A stretch of DNA of 64,000 nucleotides. Origin: Echiichthys vipera (lineage: Eukaryota > Chordata > Actinopteri > Perciformes > Trachinidae). The position numbers and the translations under genes are program-made. The notes beneath the pieces were generated by a model. The model searched no databases. It worked only from the letters and a program-made list of their open reading frames with translations, and had not been told where the DNA came from. The stretch lies in the NCBI GenBank assembly GCA_963691815.1, contig OY829658.1, forward strand, positions 19,946,471 to 20,010,470, in the 5' to 3' direction. This document shows, piece by piece, positions 1 to 12,503 of the stretch (positions are counted from its first letter, which is position 1; every line of letters begins with the position of its first letter).

Positions 1-484
1 TAAAAAATCTGTCTGTTTCCAGGTGCACACACATGCAAATAAACATGTGACTCCGCAAAGGCACACAGAGCATGAAGCCTTTTGCCGCCAGGATGAGAAA
101 TGAGACAGCCTCTCTCTGTTTCCTCTTTGTCTCTGTGCTTTGAGATGTTTCCCTCTGTCCCAGTTTCATGAGCTCCTCTGCTGCTCTCTAACGCACGAGA
201 GACAAAGACCCGAGGATGAGAACGAGAGGGAGAATGACGAGAAATATTCTTGTGTAAAAAAATACCCATTTCAAAAAGAATAAACATGAAGGTGGACACA
301 AATGAACGAAAGATGGCGGGGGACGCGGCCAGTCGAATTGCTTGTCTCGTTGTTAGCTGGCCCGTTTAAGTCATTTTGAACACACTATTTGCCCTTTCCT
401 GGTGTTGCTTACACAAACACACACATCTGTATGTCTATGTGCACATGCATACAACAAGTGCATGTACATAAAACAGGTATGCAC

Positions 485-515
485 GCACACACACACACAC
501 ACATACACACACACA
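485..515. repeat. Short interrupted (CA)n microsatellite
   Basis: A run of CA dinucleotides is interrupted by one TA step and followed by CAAA-type decay. It sits in generally CA-rich flanking DNA. Confidence 0.85.
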
Positions 516-1049
516 AACAAACACACATAAAACACAACGCGCTCTTACGATGAGTTATTGATCCGTTTCCCCTTTGAAAAAAAAAGAGAGCGATAATTAA
601 TCCAGTGTTAAAGGAAATAACGCTTGATAAAACCTATCCTGCCCCATCTTCAGTCTTCCTTTTCTCTGAGCGCTGTACGCGGCGGCGAACAGAAAAGCTA
701 TTCCCCTCTTGCTACCCCTCCATCCCTCGCTCTCCTCTTTTTGTCTCTCTTCTTCTTCTATCCCTTTCTCAGGCGCTGTCCCTGGCTCTGTTTTGTGGCT
801 GTTTCCCTCTGCCAAGTCACATCACTAATTCTCCAGGCGATTAGAGTCCGAGCAGGCAATGTCTATGAGGCAGGTACGCCACACACACGCGCATGCACGC
901 ACACGCACACGCACACAGTAAAACACACACAGACAATTGCATTGATTCCATTATCTGGTGCTGTACCAACACCCCACTTCCCCCAACAACCACCAACAGT
1001 GCCTCCATCTATGACCCCCTCCTTTCATAAATCTGTGTCACCTACATAC

Positions 1050-1163
<114 letters not shown>

Positions 1164-1534
1164 AGCTATCGCTCTTTCTTCTTCTCTTGCCTGAACACTC
1201 TCTATCACTCTGTCCCCGCCTCCCCCATGCTCTGTCTCAGCCCTTCCCCTCCTCATCCTCTGCTCCTCATCTCTCCCCCTCTCCCCTTCTCTCACTCTAA
1301 CCCCTTACATTTTTTCCAGGCGTGACGTCCCGTCATGCCCATCTTGCAGTCCACGTTCACACAATGTCGTGCCTCCGAACGGGTGCCTATTACTCGGTGT
1401 TTGTTTGTGTGTGTTTGAATGTTTGTGCATCTGGAGGAGAGAGAGTCAACGTGTTCAGAGGGAGGTGCATGTGTGTGAGGTGTGTGCGTGCATGTCCTTG
1501 TGCACCGCTGTGCACTCACGCATCTGTGTGAGAG

Positions 1535-1560
1535 GGTGTGTGTGTATGTGTGTGTGTGTG
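1535..1560. repeat. Short (GT)n tract
   Basis: GT dinucleotides with one TA interruption, at the end of a GT-rich segment (1395-1560). Confidence 0.8.
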
Positions 1561-4204
1561 AAAGGGAGGGAACAGGGGGAGGGAGCTCACAGACGGAGGC
1601 TGTGGATTTTACACAGCATGAGGATCAAAGCCACAGCTAGCCCAAAGGTGATTAACCTCCCAGCCGTTCTGACCACAAAACTGCTGCTCTTCTCCCATAT
1701 TTCATTAACACAACATTCTGCTATCTGCACAATTAATCGCATGTCAATGCCGTTGTTGCAAAAATTCCCAAATATCCTCTTTCACATGGTGAGCGGTAAG
1801 TGAGCCATCAGAAATGAGGAAATCACATAGCTGAACTTTTGCATCTTTGACAGAAAACTCCCTAAATTACACATCAGTGTGCGTGAGAATTAAACGTCTG
1901 AGGTGACCATTTTCAATAAAAACAACATTTATTATTTCATGCAGGTGTGAGGTGATAAAACAGATGATAATACAATATAATTAAGGGGAATTAACGTCAA
2001 AATAGGAAAAAATAGTCAACATTATCAATAAAATGTCGGTATTAAAAGTAAAAAACAAATGCAGGAACTGGCCACGTTTTATAAAATAGCGGGTGGCAAG
2101 CGGCTTCATTGTGAGGGTTATATTTCCTCTTGAGTTAGAACATGCTGGGGAGTTGTTTCTTTGTGTGCGTACAGAAAAGAGCAGTGCACGGCAGAGATTG
2201 CTGATATATGCTCTTTTTTCCCCTCCTCGCTGGAGTACTGCAACGCAATGCGGATACTGAGTGTCTGAGCCACTAGCCAGACACACTGGGGGACAGAGGG
2301 AGGTGGGGTGGGGGAAGCGAGTTGGGGGGGTGGGGAGGAGAAGGAGGAAAAGGAGGCGGAGGTGGTAAGCAAGTTCACATACAGCCTGGTGCTTCAGGAC
2401 ACAGTGATACTAACGTCTGGGCACACTGTCATTATCTACCATGACTACAGAGAGCAGCCAGCGCGTACAGATAGTTCTCTCTGGAGATTATTGTGTCAAG
2501 TCAATGAATGCGCACGGAGGGCTGCTTTCAACCTTAAACAAACTTTTGCCATGAAACGCTTCATATTTCTGTGATGCGTCATTAAACTATTAAGAGTTCA
2601 ATAAAAATCCAGGGCTGCAGTTTAAATGTTACATTTTTAAACTGTTGTAATCTGAACCTGATGTTTTAACTTCACAGACAGTAAAAATGCGCTCATTAAA
2701 ATATGAGATCTCTAAATGTTTTCAGTCCCATTTTCCTGGATTTAATGTGCCCGATCCCATTTCAGTGTGATGTCGTCTGAATAGATGTTTTCACAGTTTT
2801 TGTGCGCGGCACGCTAAGAAAGCACAGAAGCAAACAGCTATTGATAGTTGGCTCTATACCCCATTGGACTGCACCAAATAACAAATCAAAGAGCACTGCA
2901 GAGCAAGGTGGGTTTATTGATGTCTGGATTAGCTGGACTTCGACAGCAAAACCTGATTAGTATTTCAGATGTATTAGATTTAGAGTCGGTGCAGAAACTG
3001 TTTTGTAGCTTGTTTTCGTGTCATTATAATTCCGGGCTTGAAATGCAATCTGATGAAGGAGAAATGTTTAATTATTTTATATTTGATCATGAATGTCTGA
3101 TCTCTCAGTGCATCTCTTTTGTCCATGACTGCAAAAGACGCCCACAAGACCTTTAATAAAACCCTGATAATGTAAAAGATATGATGTGAAAAAATATGCA
3201 TAAGACATACAAAGAAAACATACTGTATCAAATTCTATTAGGACTCTAATTGTATAAATTAACTACAGCACTAAACACTCTTTGATTTCCTTTATTACGT
3301 TGGCATGTTTACTATTCAGTGTACTAGTCAAATAGTTAAAAATGATTACAACTGTACCCCTTTAAATATAAAAAAGTCAGTCAGTTTTACACAGCCTTCT
3401 GTCCTTTTCAGGTCAGTCTTCGTACTTACCACTTCAGGAGATATAAAGAGAGATGTCCTTCATGTGAAGTGTGGGTGACACCGCAGGGAAAGCTAGAAGG
3501 TTGTACAGTTATCTCCAGGCTGTTTATGATGCGAAACCATACAACCAACTACCTCACACTGCAGAGCACCGGAGCAGGGTCAGCGCTGGAGTCTCCTCTT
3601 CTTCCGTGCAGTCTTCTTCGTCTTTTACTTCCGTCTGTCTTTGTCTGTCCGTTCCTGTCATCTGTCCCTCCCTTATGTCTCGTTCCATTCATCTCATATA
3701 TTTATGAGGAAGCTATGTCATAAAAAGATCTGGAAATAATTGCTCTGTGGCTACAGGATTAAAGTTTAATATTGTGATACTGTTGTAATTCAAAGGAACA
3801 TTAGCTGAGACTGGCTATAGCCTGCATAATTTGCATTTACGTGGACTTGTCTCCCTCTTGTGGGTAGACGCAGTACAAAGACCACCCCCACCCCCCACTA
3901 GAGGCCAAGGCAGATCCTTCACTGCCTCTGAATACAAAGACAAGCACTTAACCTGCAGTTGCATACTGTAGGCGTCTGCCTGACCTACTTCTGCAAGTGG
4001 AGCTGTTGGATTCTTCCTTATCCTCAAAGACTCGATTCAGCACTACTGAGCGCACTTCATTGTCATTCTGAGGTGAAAGTCGACTACTCGTTCGTGGTTT
4101 TCATTTCACAGAACCATTAGTAAATTAATTCCAGTCCTGTCATGGTGTCAGAAATAGGCTGATATTTGATAGCAAACCTTCAGCTGGTTGAAGACATAAC
4201 ATTT

Positions 4205-4500
4205 CTCTCTTTTTACTCAAGCTGTTTGACCACAAATCTTTTTTTCTTGATGAAACGCCTATAAAATGTCAGGTAAAAGTTGAACTACAGCTCAAGGTGA
4301 CATCCTCAAACTGTTTTGTCCGACCAACACCAACACTCCAGAACGCAAATATATTAAGTTTGTTATCATTTAGGACAAACAAAGGTATCAAACCATCATT
4401 TTGGAGGATTGGAACAGCAAATGTTTGGCATTTCCATTTGAAAAAAACCCTCAAACAATTCATTGATTATCAAAATTGTTGTTGATTCATTTTTTGGTAA
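4205..4500 (+). mobile_element. Degenerate MITE, fish hAT-like family
   Basis: The segment shows hallmarks of a very abundant fish MITE: an internal block about protein-free 'aaatgtcag', a 'catcctcaaactgttttgtc' type stretch, and an AT-rich end with 'attgattatcaaaattgttg'. The same family appears at about 14358-14705, 15778-15920, 17665-17800, 24925-25262, 33165-33426 and 51180-51350. This copy is 5'-truncated or strongly diverged. It abuts another repeat starting at about 4505. Family membership is by recognition, not by alignment. Confidence 0.5.
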
Positions 4501-4504
4501 TGGA

Positions 4505-4815
4505 CTAGGGCTGGGCAATGATATGATACAATAATTTACAAACTCTCAGTGGCATCATATCATAATGAAATCATATATCAAGACACATTGATACACAATT
4601 ACAATGTCTAAATTGATAACAAGTACATACTCAAACATCTCATATGTTTAACATATTTTGGATATAGTCGTTGATAAAGTGTCTGATATAAACATTCATG
4701 TTAAGTTTGAAGAAACTTCTTAACTAACTTTTTTATCGGCTTTGAATAAACTACAGTTGGGATTTTATATCTCTCACTGCACTGTAACTGCAATTACATT
4801 TTTATTCTCATAATT
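4505..4815 (+). repeat. Dispersed repeat, shorter relative of the 9.54-10.18 kb element
   Basis: It starts with 'ggactagggctgggcaatga'. Its first 130 or so bases match 9545-9680, and its last 165 or so match about 10010-10178. The intervening 330 bases found at 9.68-10.0 kb are missing here. Both copies end at the phrase 'ttacatttttattctcataa'. The two therefore share the same ends and differ by an internal deletion or insertion. Confidence 0.8.
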
Positions 4816-4985
4816 TAGTGTTTTAATCTTTGCTTATTTTTTATCCTCCGTCTACTCCGACTACTGTCTACACCACCTTATGTTTCTTTTCTATCTTGTC
4901 TAAATGTTTTTTTATGTCTTATGTCGGGCACTTTGAATTGCCTTCTTGTTGAAAGATGCTATAAAAATAAATTGGCCTTCCTTTG
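4816..4985 (+). mobile_element. Retroelement 3'-tail remnant
   Basis: The segment ends in 'ttgaaagatgctataaaaat' followed by 'aaattggccttcc'. That wording is typical of a common fish LINE/SINE 3' end. A sister tail is at about 28020-28115. Only the 3' end is present. Confidence 0.45.
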
Positions 4986-4989
4986 CTTA

Positions 4990-7900
4990 TGCTTCAAATG
5001 AAGTGACTGTCGGATCGTCTGAAACACCTTTTCCAATGGTGGTACCGGGGGACGTCGCATCTTAAATGTCTGTAATTGTACGAAAAAATCCAGCAATCAG
5101 GACTATGTGTCCTGGTGTGCAGAGCTGTAAATGTGGGCAGTGATTGAATTTCTCTCTGAAGTTTTTTATTCACTGACCAATAGTGTGCTTCATTATAGTA
5201 TCGCCCCCATCATTGAGTGTGTTAGTTTGGATCAGGTAAAACACTTTTGACTGTCATATGTTATGTGTACAACATAAAACATGAAATACTTTCTTCATGG
5301 TTCCTTTAGAGTATTCTGAAACCTTTCCCCTGAACCCTTTGTGCATGTTCTCTCCCTCTCTGTTTCTCTCGTCTGTGACCACACAAAGGTAAAAATATTC
5401 TTTGAAAAGCTAGCCTATGTGTACTTAAAAAGGCAAAACTGTCTTTGTGGGGGAGGATTATCATCAAGTGTTACCTAACAGAATAGCTGGAATGGTGAAC
5501 AGCACATCACTGTCCTCAGGTCTTAATATTAACAAGGGCAAACAGTGTCACAGATGTGAAGCACCCTACAGCTCAGCAGTGCTGCAGACAGGCCAATTAA
5601 TGATGCCTGTAAAAAGGACCATGCCTCCTGTCAGCCATAGAAACAGGCCAAAAATGAGTGAATGCATGAATAAATGAAAGGAAGAATGAATAATGTGAGT
5701 GACTCGATATCGGTACTTTAAATGTTGCATTTTCTAACTGTAAGATGAATTTAGTATTCGGTATCACTCAACTGCTGATTATTTAAATAAAGAATAAATT
5801 AGCTATATGACACCATTTCTAAATCACCCTAAGCATTGTTTTCTGTATAATATGTTCTGTAAAAACGTTTTCATATCAGCACATATTGAACAACGGCTGA
5901 TCTGATTGAGACTGTTTGCAGTTAATATTTTGCGTTTTGTGTTTTTTTTTCATCAGAATCTCGGGAATGGTGTCAAATATCTCGACACATTGAAATATTA
6001 TAAGCTGATTTGCACTGTTAAGTAAGGGACATTCAGGGTTTTGCAGAAATTGGTACATTGTAGAGCAGTTTTCAATATAACAAATAGGATCTAATGGGTG
6101 AGTAATTGGATGACAATTTGGAGTAACAGCATTGCTCAATCTCTTTCATACCCCATAAATAATGAGGCGCACCCACACATTTGACATCTAGCTGAGGTGA
6201 TCTCCTGCAATAGCTGCAAATTGGCTGTTGTTATCAGTCAATGGCTGTGTTTTGACACCCCTCCTGTGTGCCTCAAGGACTCATTGATTACTTGATAGCT
6301 GCTGTGCAGCTGGCTTGCTTGGCCTCCTATTCAGTTTGGTCAATGCACCAAAAATACAACCTTGAAGTCTGGGATGACTGGGGCCTCACTAACAAAGCTG
6401 GATTCAAACACAAAAGTGGTAGATCCCTGATTCTTTGAATGTTAACTCACTCTATTGCTTGCCAGTACCATAACTGCATTTTAATATGTACTGCAAAGCA
6501 CAGGTAAGTGTGACTTAGATGATGAATGGATGTGTTGGGTCTTGTTCAATTACATTATGGGGACAAAAGTAATTTGTAATCAGTCTCAACTTGTAATAGT
6601 GCTAAAGATTCAACATTAACCATTAAATGAAAAATTACCCAACTAAGAGTGAACTTCAAAAGCTACAGCAGCACCATATGCTTAATAGAGACATAGACTT
6701 TTTTTATTTTATTGGCCAGCTTCCAAACACAAACCCATTCACCTCGCCTCTCTCCACTGCCCTCTGCCATGCTAAAAGCCCACCCTCCGCCTACCCTTCA
6801 TTTTCTTTCTTTGGCCGTCCTCCCGCCTCTCTAAGTGCCTCTTATTTGTCCTCTATCACTGAACATTTCAGGCCTCAAAATCTTTTACAACTTTTTTCTT
6901 TTTTTTCTCAGACAATCTCTCTGTTCATACCAACTAAGTCTCCCATCTTGATCCCCTTGATTCTGCTCCTCCCCTTTTTAAACCTCTCTCACCGCCTCAT
7001 TCGCAGTCGGATCACGCATGAATGCGGCATGGTTGTGCCAACTCTTTGCCAATCTGCCTGGGTGTGTTTGTGTGCCAATCTGAGTCTGATGGGAAGCCCC
7101 TGCACTGGACGCCAGGGTGGTGTATAAGCCTGAACCCAGGATGGTGTCGGGTCAGGTGAAGCTTTGTGGGGATTACAGTTCGGCCTCTTGAGAGAGCGAA
7201 AACAAATTAATCATGTTAAGCCAAAGTATATATCTAGGAACGCCTAAATTGCCAAAATATTAATGAACCTGAAAATCAAAAGAAAACATATTGTGCTCCC
7301 AGTGCACTACAATAATCCTAAAAATATCTATACAGTGACTTTTTTTGAACAAAATTCTATAACGTTTAAGTGGCTAAAAAGTTAGTACGTTTTTGATGAC
7401 ATCAATATTTGGTCCAGACGCAACAAAATAATGATATTTCTGGCAAATAATGAGATGGCCACGATCGACAGGTTAGTATTGCCATCAAAAACTGAAAATG
7501 ATTTGATGCTAATCAGAACTTAAACACGTTTGTATTTTATGAATTTAGCCAATAAATGTCCTGTAGTTAGTTTTTACACAAGGCTTGTACAAATGTTGAT
7601 ACCTCTCGAATCAAATGTAGCAGCAATTCAATTTGTTAATTTGATTCAAGTTGCTGTTATCAATTTTGCAGCTTGAGTTATCATTAATTTTGTTGTCGAA
7701 AATGAACATAAATTTGTTATAATCTATAGTTTACAAATTCTACAGGCAAATACAAACAAATACTTCCGATTATCAATATGGAACATAACTCGTTATGGAA
7801 TAAGAAGCAAAAATGTTAAATCTGAAATGTTTTTTTAACCTAAACTGTATATTCAAATTTAAAGCCATTTGCATGACTTTCTTAATCTCAATGACAATCT

Positions 7901-9070
7901 CAAGATTTGAGAGGATTGGAGACATTAAAACAATAAACATTCTGTTCTTTAGTCTTAAAAATGTTTATTAAACACATGAAATTTGTCACCAACTAACAAT
8001 GGACTGTCAGAGACGACCGCCATCACATGGCAAAGACTGCATGGTGTTTTACATGAGAAACGTGACCAAAGAAATCATTGACTAACTGGAGAGATAATTA
8101 ATGAGCAGATTACTGAAATCAAGCAGAAACCTGCATCGCAGCAAGACATTTCTGTCAAGAAAGACCTTTCCTACAAAAATACACAAAAAACCTTTAGGCT
8201 CTGCCAAGCAAAGACAAAACAAAGACTTCAGGTGACTCTCGATCACTCATCGTCTTTGAGAAGTGACGCACAGAGACTACGGCGCCTCTCAAACAATGTA
8301 GGGGCACGGAGGAGGGAAATCTGCCCAGTGACAGCAAATAAACTGTTAACCGCAGCCATGAATCGTTTGGCAAGTGCCAGCTCAACAGGAATGCAGGCCT
8401 CAGACAGCGGTTCTCAAACTCTGGGCCAAGGACCGCTGATGGTCCGCAATGATGTTTTGAAAAACATCATTGTTTCTTAATTCCTTAAGAAAAATATATC
8501 ACATAAAGTACACATTCTTTTTTAAATAAAATGTGTCCAAATTCACATTTTACTTCAGGAGTCTACAGCTGAGTGTGCTCATTATGTTACAAAATATATT
8601 TATAAGAAGTCACTTAATGACCAGTGAGGAAGACTAAGATTGTATTCCTCTCCCCTGTCCCTATGTAGCGAGGACTCGGACCTAAGATCCCCATCAATGT
8701 GAATGCACCTCTTCAGTCCGATGACAGCATGGTGCAGGTGTCGTGCTAAGTATTCGCTATATACATTATTAGTTCTCTGAAGGCAGAATGAGATTCTGTG
8801 GTGCAATTTCCAAACCCCCCTATTTTGCTCTCTTCGTACCTTATTTACAAAGGCAGAAAATGTTGCCATGGGAACACACCACCAGGAAACCTCAGCAGCT
8901 TGGCATGATGCCCAATGGTTGCTGGGGCAGTGTTGTCAATGGCTATTGGGTAGTGTCTGCAAGTATTTGTGTGTATGTGTGTGCATGTCCTGTATACGTA
9001 TGAGCAAGAGAGGAGAAAGTGTGGGTCATTTTTGTTCGCATGTTCAAAAAAGGGGAACAATGAGAGTAAA
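4990..9070. other. Gene-free unique DNA
   Basis: No exon recognised. Most of this stretch is unique and AT-rich. Two blocks, at about 5440-5690 and 6150-6440, are free of simple repeats, have balanced composition and are rich in homeodomain-like ATTA cores. They look like conserved non-coding elements, but this is only an impression. A pyrimidine-rich segment spans about 6715-7000. Confidence 0.5.
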
Positions 9071-9540
9071 ATAAAAATAGTTCAGTTACATTTTCATGTC
9101 CTTATTCCATAATAATGTCTTTTATATGCCTACAATGTATAATAATTATAAATAATATGTACCATTTCAAATTGGTTTTCTTTGTTTGACTCTGTTGGTG
9201 ACAAATGATGTGAGGCGGCTGCTTTTGTTGACTTCTATACCTTCTAACGTAATTTATTTTCTTTGAAAAGTGTGTGTTCGTCAAAAAGAAAGAAAAATAG
9301 AGAGCACTGTTAATGCAAGCAGTTATATGAGGTCAAATATGCAGTTATGTTGAATAACATACATGATGGCTCTCCAATTTAGACCTCTTTCAATAAGTTT
9401 GATTGCGTGACATGTAACAGTAGGGAAGTGGTCTGATTATAGTGGAGACGATATAACAATTTTGTACCAATACGCAATAAGTACAAACTTGTGTTTTATA
9501 ATGACAAACAGGAGGAGACAGAAAGAGACTGTCAGAGAGG
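9071..9540. repeat. Direct duplication, left copy
   Basis: About 470 bases that recur almost identically at 10184-10657 in the same orientation. Both contain the same remnant open frame on the - strand. The left copy ends at 'gtcagagagg', exactly where the repeat element begins. See the right copy and the corresponding finding. Confidence 0.93.
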
Positions 9541-9969
9541 TAATGGACTAGGACTGGGCGATGATACGATACAATAATTTACAAACTCTCAGTGGCATCA
9601 TATCGTGATGAAATCATATATCAAAACACTTTGATACACAATTAAAATGTCTAAATTCATAACAAGTACATACTCAAATACAATACTCAAAATATTTTGA
9701 TTTTATATTTTGCACTAAAGTTCTAATAAAATTAGATTTCTTTTCCTTTGTTACAAATTAAATTCACACGAGATACGGAATAGGCTTTACCATGTGGTTA
9801 TTAAATTTATTTATTCATTGAACTACCAGAAAACATGTTGTATTGTAATGTTTATCGTCATCAGAATATGACCTACGTATATCAGGATAGAAGATTTTGG
9901 CCATATCGCCCAGCCCTATGATGGACTAATTGATTAATCGACTAATCTTTCAGCTCTGTAATATATATG

Positions 9970-10012
<43 letters not shown>

Positions 10013-10183
10013 TCAACATATTTTGAATATAGTCGTCTGATAAAGTGTCTGATATAAACATTCATGTTAAGTTTGAAGAAACTTCTTAACTAACTTTTTT
10101 ATCAGCTTTGAATAAACTACAGTTGGGATTTTATATCTCTCACTGCACTGTAACTGCAATTACATTTTTATTCTCATAAAATA
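9541..10183 (+). mobile_element. Dispersed element between the two duplicate copies, possible MITE
   Basis: It begins 'taatggactaggactgggcg'. At about 9899-9930 there is the inverted counterpart 'ccatatcgcccagccctatg'; 'GGGCTGGGCGATATGG' ends are typical of a common fish DNA-transposon MITE. An AT microsatellite (9960-10008) follows, and then the 3' segment shared with 4.64-4.81 kb. It may be one element with an internal insertion, or two nested elements. Confidence 0.6.
9960..10008. repeat. (TA)n microsatellite
   Basis: AT/TA dinucleotides with a few interruptions, inside the dispersed element. This is a likely slippage and recombination site. Confidence 0.9.
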
Positions 10184-10657
10184 ATAAAAATAGTACAGTT
10201 ACATTTTCATGTCCTTATTCCATAATAATGTCTTTTATATGCCTACAATGTATAATAATAATAAATAATATGTACCATTTCAAATTGGTTTTCTTTGTTT
10301 GACTCTGTTGGTGACAAATGATGTGAGGCGGCTGCTTTTGTTGACTTCTATACCTTCTAACGTAATTTATTTTCTTTGAAAAGTGTGTGTTCGTCAAAAA
10401 GAAAGAAAAATAGAGAGCACTTTTAATGCAAGCAGTTATATGAGGTCCCATATGCAGTTATGTTGAATAACATACATGATGGCTCTCCAATTTAGACCTC
10501 TTTCAATAGGTTTGATTGCGTGACATGTAACAGTAGGGAAGTGGTCTGATTATAGTGGAGACGATATAACAATTTTGTACCAATACGCAATAAGTACAAA
10601 CTTGTGTTTTATAATGACAAAAAAACAGGAGGAGACAGAAAGAGACTGTCAGAGAGG
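10184..10657. repeat. Direct duplication, right copy
   Basis: Near-identical to 9071-9540. By eye the differences are a handful of substitutions and four extra A residues in an A-run near 10620. The copy continues into unique DNA ('gaaaaagaagctgag'), whereas the left copy is cut by the dispersed element. Confidence 0.93.
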
Positions 10658-10659
10658 AA

Positions 10660-12310
10660 AAAGAAGCTGAGAGAAACGGAAATGTTCGTGTCTCTGTATA
10701 CTTGGAGCTGGTCTCCTGGTCTACTAGCTGTGATCTCTCAAGCTGTTTGCTCTCTCTTTCATTTCAAATTCAAAGAGTTTTTGTTGGTATAAACGGGAAG
10801 AAACAGATGTTGCCAAAGCATTTACCTCAGAACCGGGATCTAGTTAGTCTCTTCTCAATGGGGAGCTTCTATGGTGGACCATGGCATTCCTGAAATCAGC
10901 AGAGCATCATGCAGATTATTAGCATACCACAGGATATGAAGGGGAACATCAATAAACACATTGAGCCATGAAGTTGGGATGAGTAAATAAATAAAGTCAG
11001 CCACCCAGACACAACCTTATCTAGGCTTTTAACCGGGCCACATAGTCTAGTAGTGCTGTTTTCCGCAAAAACCATCCTGGACCCAATCATGAAAGAATAC
11101 TACGAGATAATTAAATCATAATGGAGCAATCGCTGATTAGAGATGAAGCACTCAGTAGCACAAAGAAATGAATAGAAACCCAAGCATTTATGACAGAGGA
11201 AGCATCAAACATCGTGTGCGGAGTATGAAATGGATTAACAAAGTGGGAGATAATGGTGAGAATGAATACGGTGCCATCAACAAAGTGTGAATGAGAGGAA
11301 GGTACAAGAATACATGTACAGTGGAGACGGTTAAAGTCAATGGAGATGAATAATATATTAATAATGCTCGAAAATACAATTCGACATTATAAATCAAACA
11401 GCAGTGAGCCAAACGAATGCAATAATTATGACACTGCAACACAATGAAAGACAACAGAGACGGAAATGTGCGGCTTTTGTGTCGGTGCATGCTCATTAAT
11501 TCCCACATGTGTGCGTATATCTGGGTCTCTGTGTTCCTGTCTGCATGCACTTAAAGAGAGTGAGTATTGCCTGTGGTGCATCTTATCTAATATTATCGAG
11601 AGGAAACGCAGCCTCTCCCCCTTACCTCCCCAACCCCCCAGCCCTTTGAACTCAAGCCGCTGCTGGGGATGCAGTCTGACTGAGCACAGCATGTCCTGAA
11701 AGGAGGTCAGAGGGCAGGAAAAACAGTCTGCTGTCATGGCAACTTGATGCCACCAACCAAAAATGTTGAGTGGCTTGTGGGACCTCAGGAAAGGTTGGTC
11801 AACCTGTCACTGCTTATTGAAGACGGAGAGCCGCCACTAGGATGACTGAATTAAACATTGAGCTTTGCAGAATAAAGCTGAAGATATTGTTGTTATAGAT
11901 ACTATCAATAGAATTTCCGTTGAAGCCATAGCCTGATATATTTTATCTCTCTTGTCATAAAGCTCTATTGTTGTCCAAAACTATTATAAACACATCAGTG
12001 GTGCGCTGCTGTTGCATTGTGTGACATGCTTCTTCATTAGTACTATTAACATGACCACTAGAGTTTATTCTGAGTGATCCCCACAAACACCGTGCTCGCA
12101 CTACCACATATTATTTTGCAGCTGAAAAGAATCCCCAGCAAACACACTATATTACTCATTTGAGAGTATAATTACCTAAATACCACAGTACCCTAGGGCA
12201 GGGAAATCCTTGTCTCAAGTATTGATAGCAGGAATGAAGCCAGTCCAGCGACGCAGCAGCGAAGCCAAAACGCAGGGTCGTCCGGCAACAGGTTTAACCC
12301 GGCCAAACTG
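10660..12310. other. Gene-free unique DNA
   Basis: No exon or clear repeat is seen. The open frames on both strands at about 11190-11740 overlap one another, lack splice context and match no family I recognise. The region is repeat-poor and could hold regulatory DNA. Confidence 0.5.
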
Positions 12311-12311
12311 T

Positions 12312-12503
12312 TGACTAGGACTGCCCCCTCTTAGCCAATTAGTCAACTAATCATACCCTTTTTCCAAGAAACTTACGAGCACATCTCTGGTAAACACACG
12401 ATTCTTTGTGGAGAAACTCTGTTTTACAGATCTGTCGATTAAAGCAACTAATCGATTAGTCGACAAAATCATATGTTAGTCAACTAAGAATGGAGGACAG
12501 TCC
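12312..12503. mobile_element. Short MITE with long terminal inverted repeats
   Basis: The left end reads 'taggactgccccct', then 'attagtcaactaatc'. The right end reads 'agtcaactaagaatggagg', then 'acagtccta'. The right end is the inverted complement of the left over roughly 35-60 bases with mismatches. 'TAGGACTG' ends and ATCGATTAGTCGAC cores are characteristic of a widespread fish hAT-type MITE of this size. There is no coding capacity. Confidence 0.8.

Noticed and set aside
9102..9284. 60-codon - strand frame repeated at 10215-10451
   Set aside because: Recurs only because the DNA is duplicated; the sequence is AT-rich with no recognisable domain.
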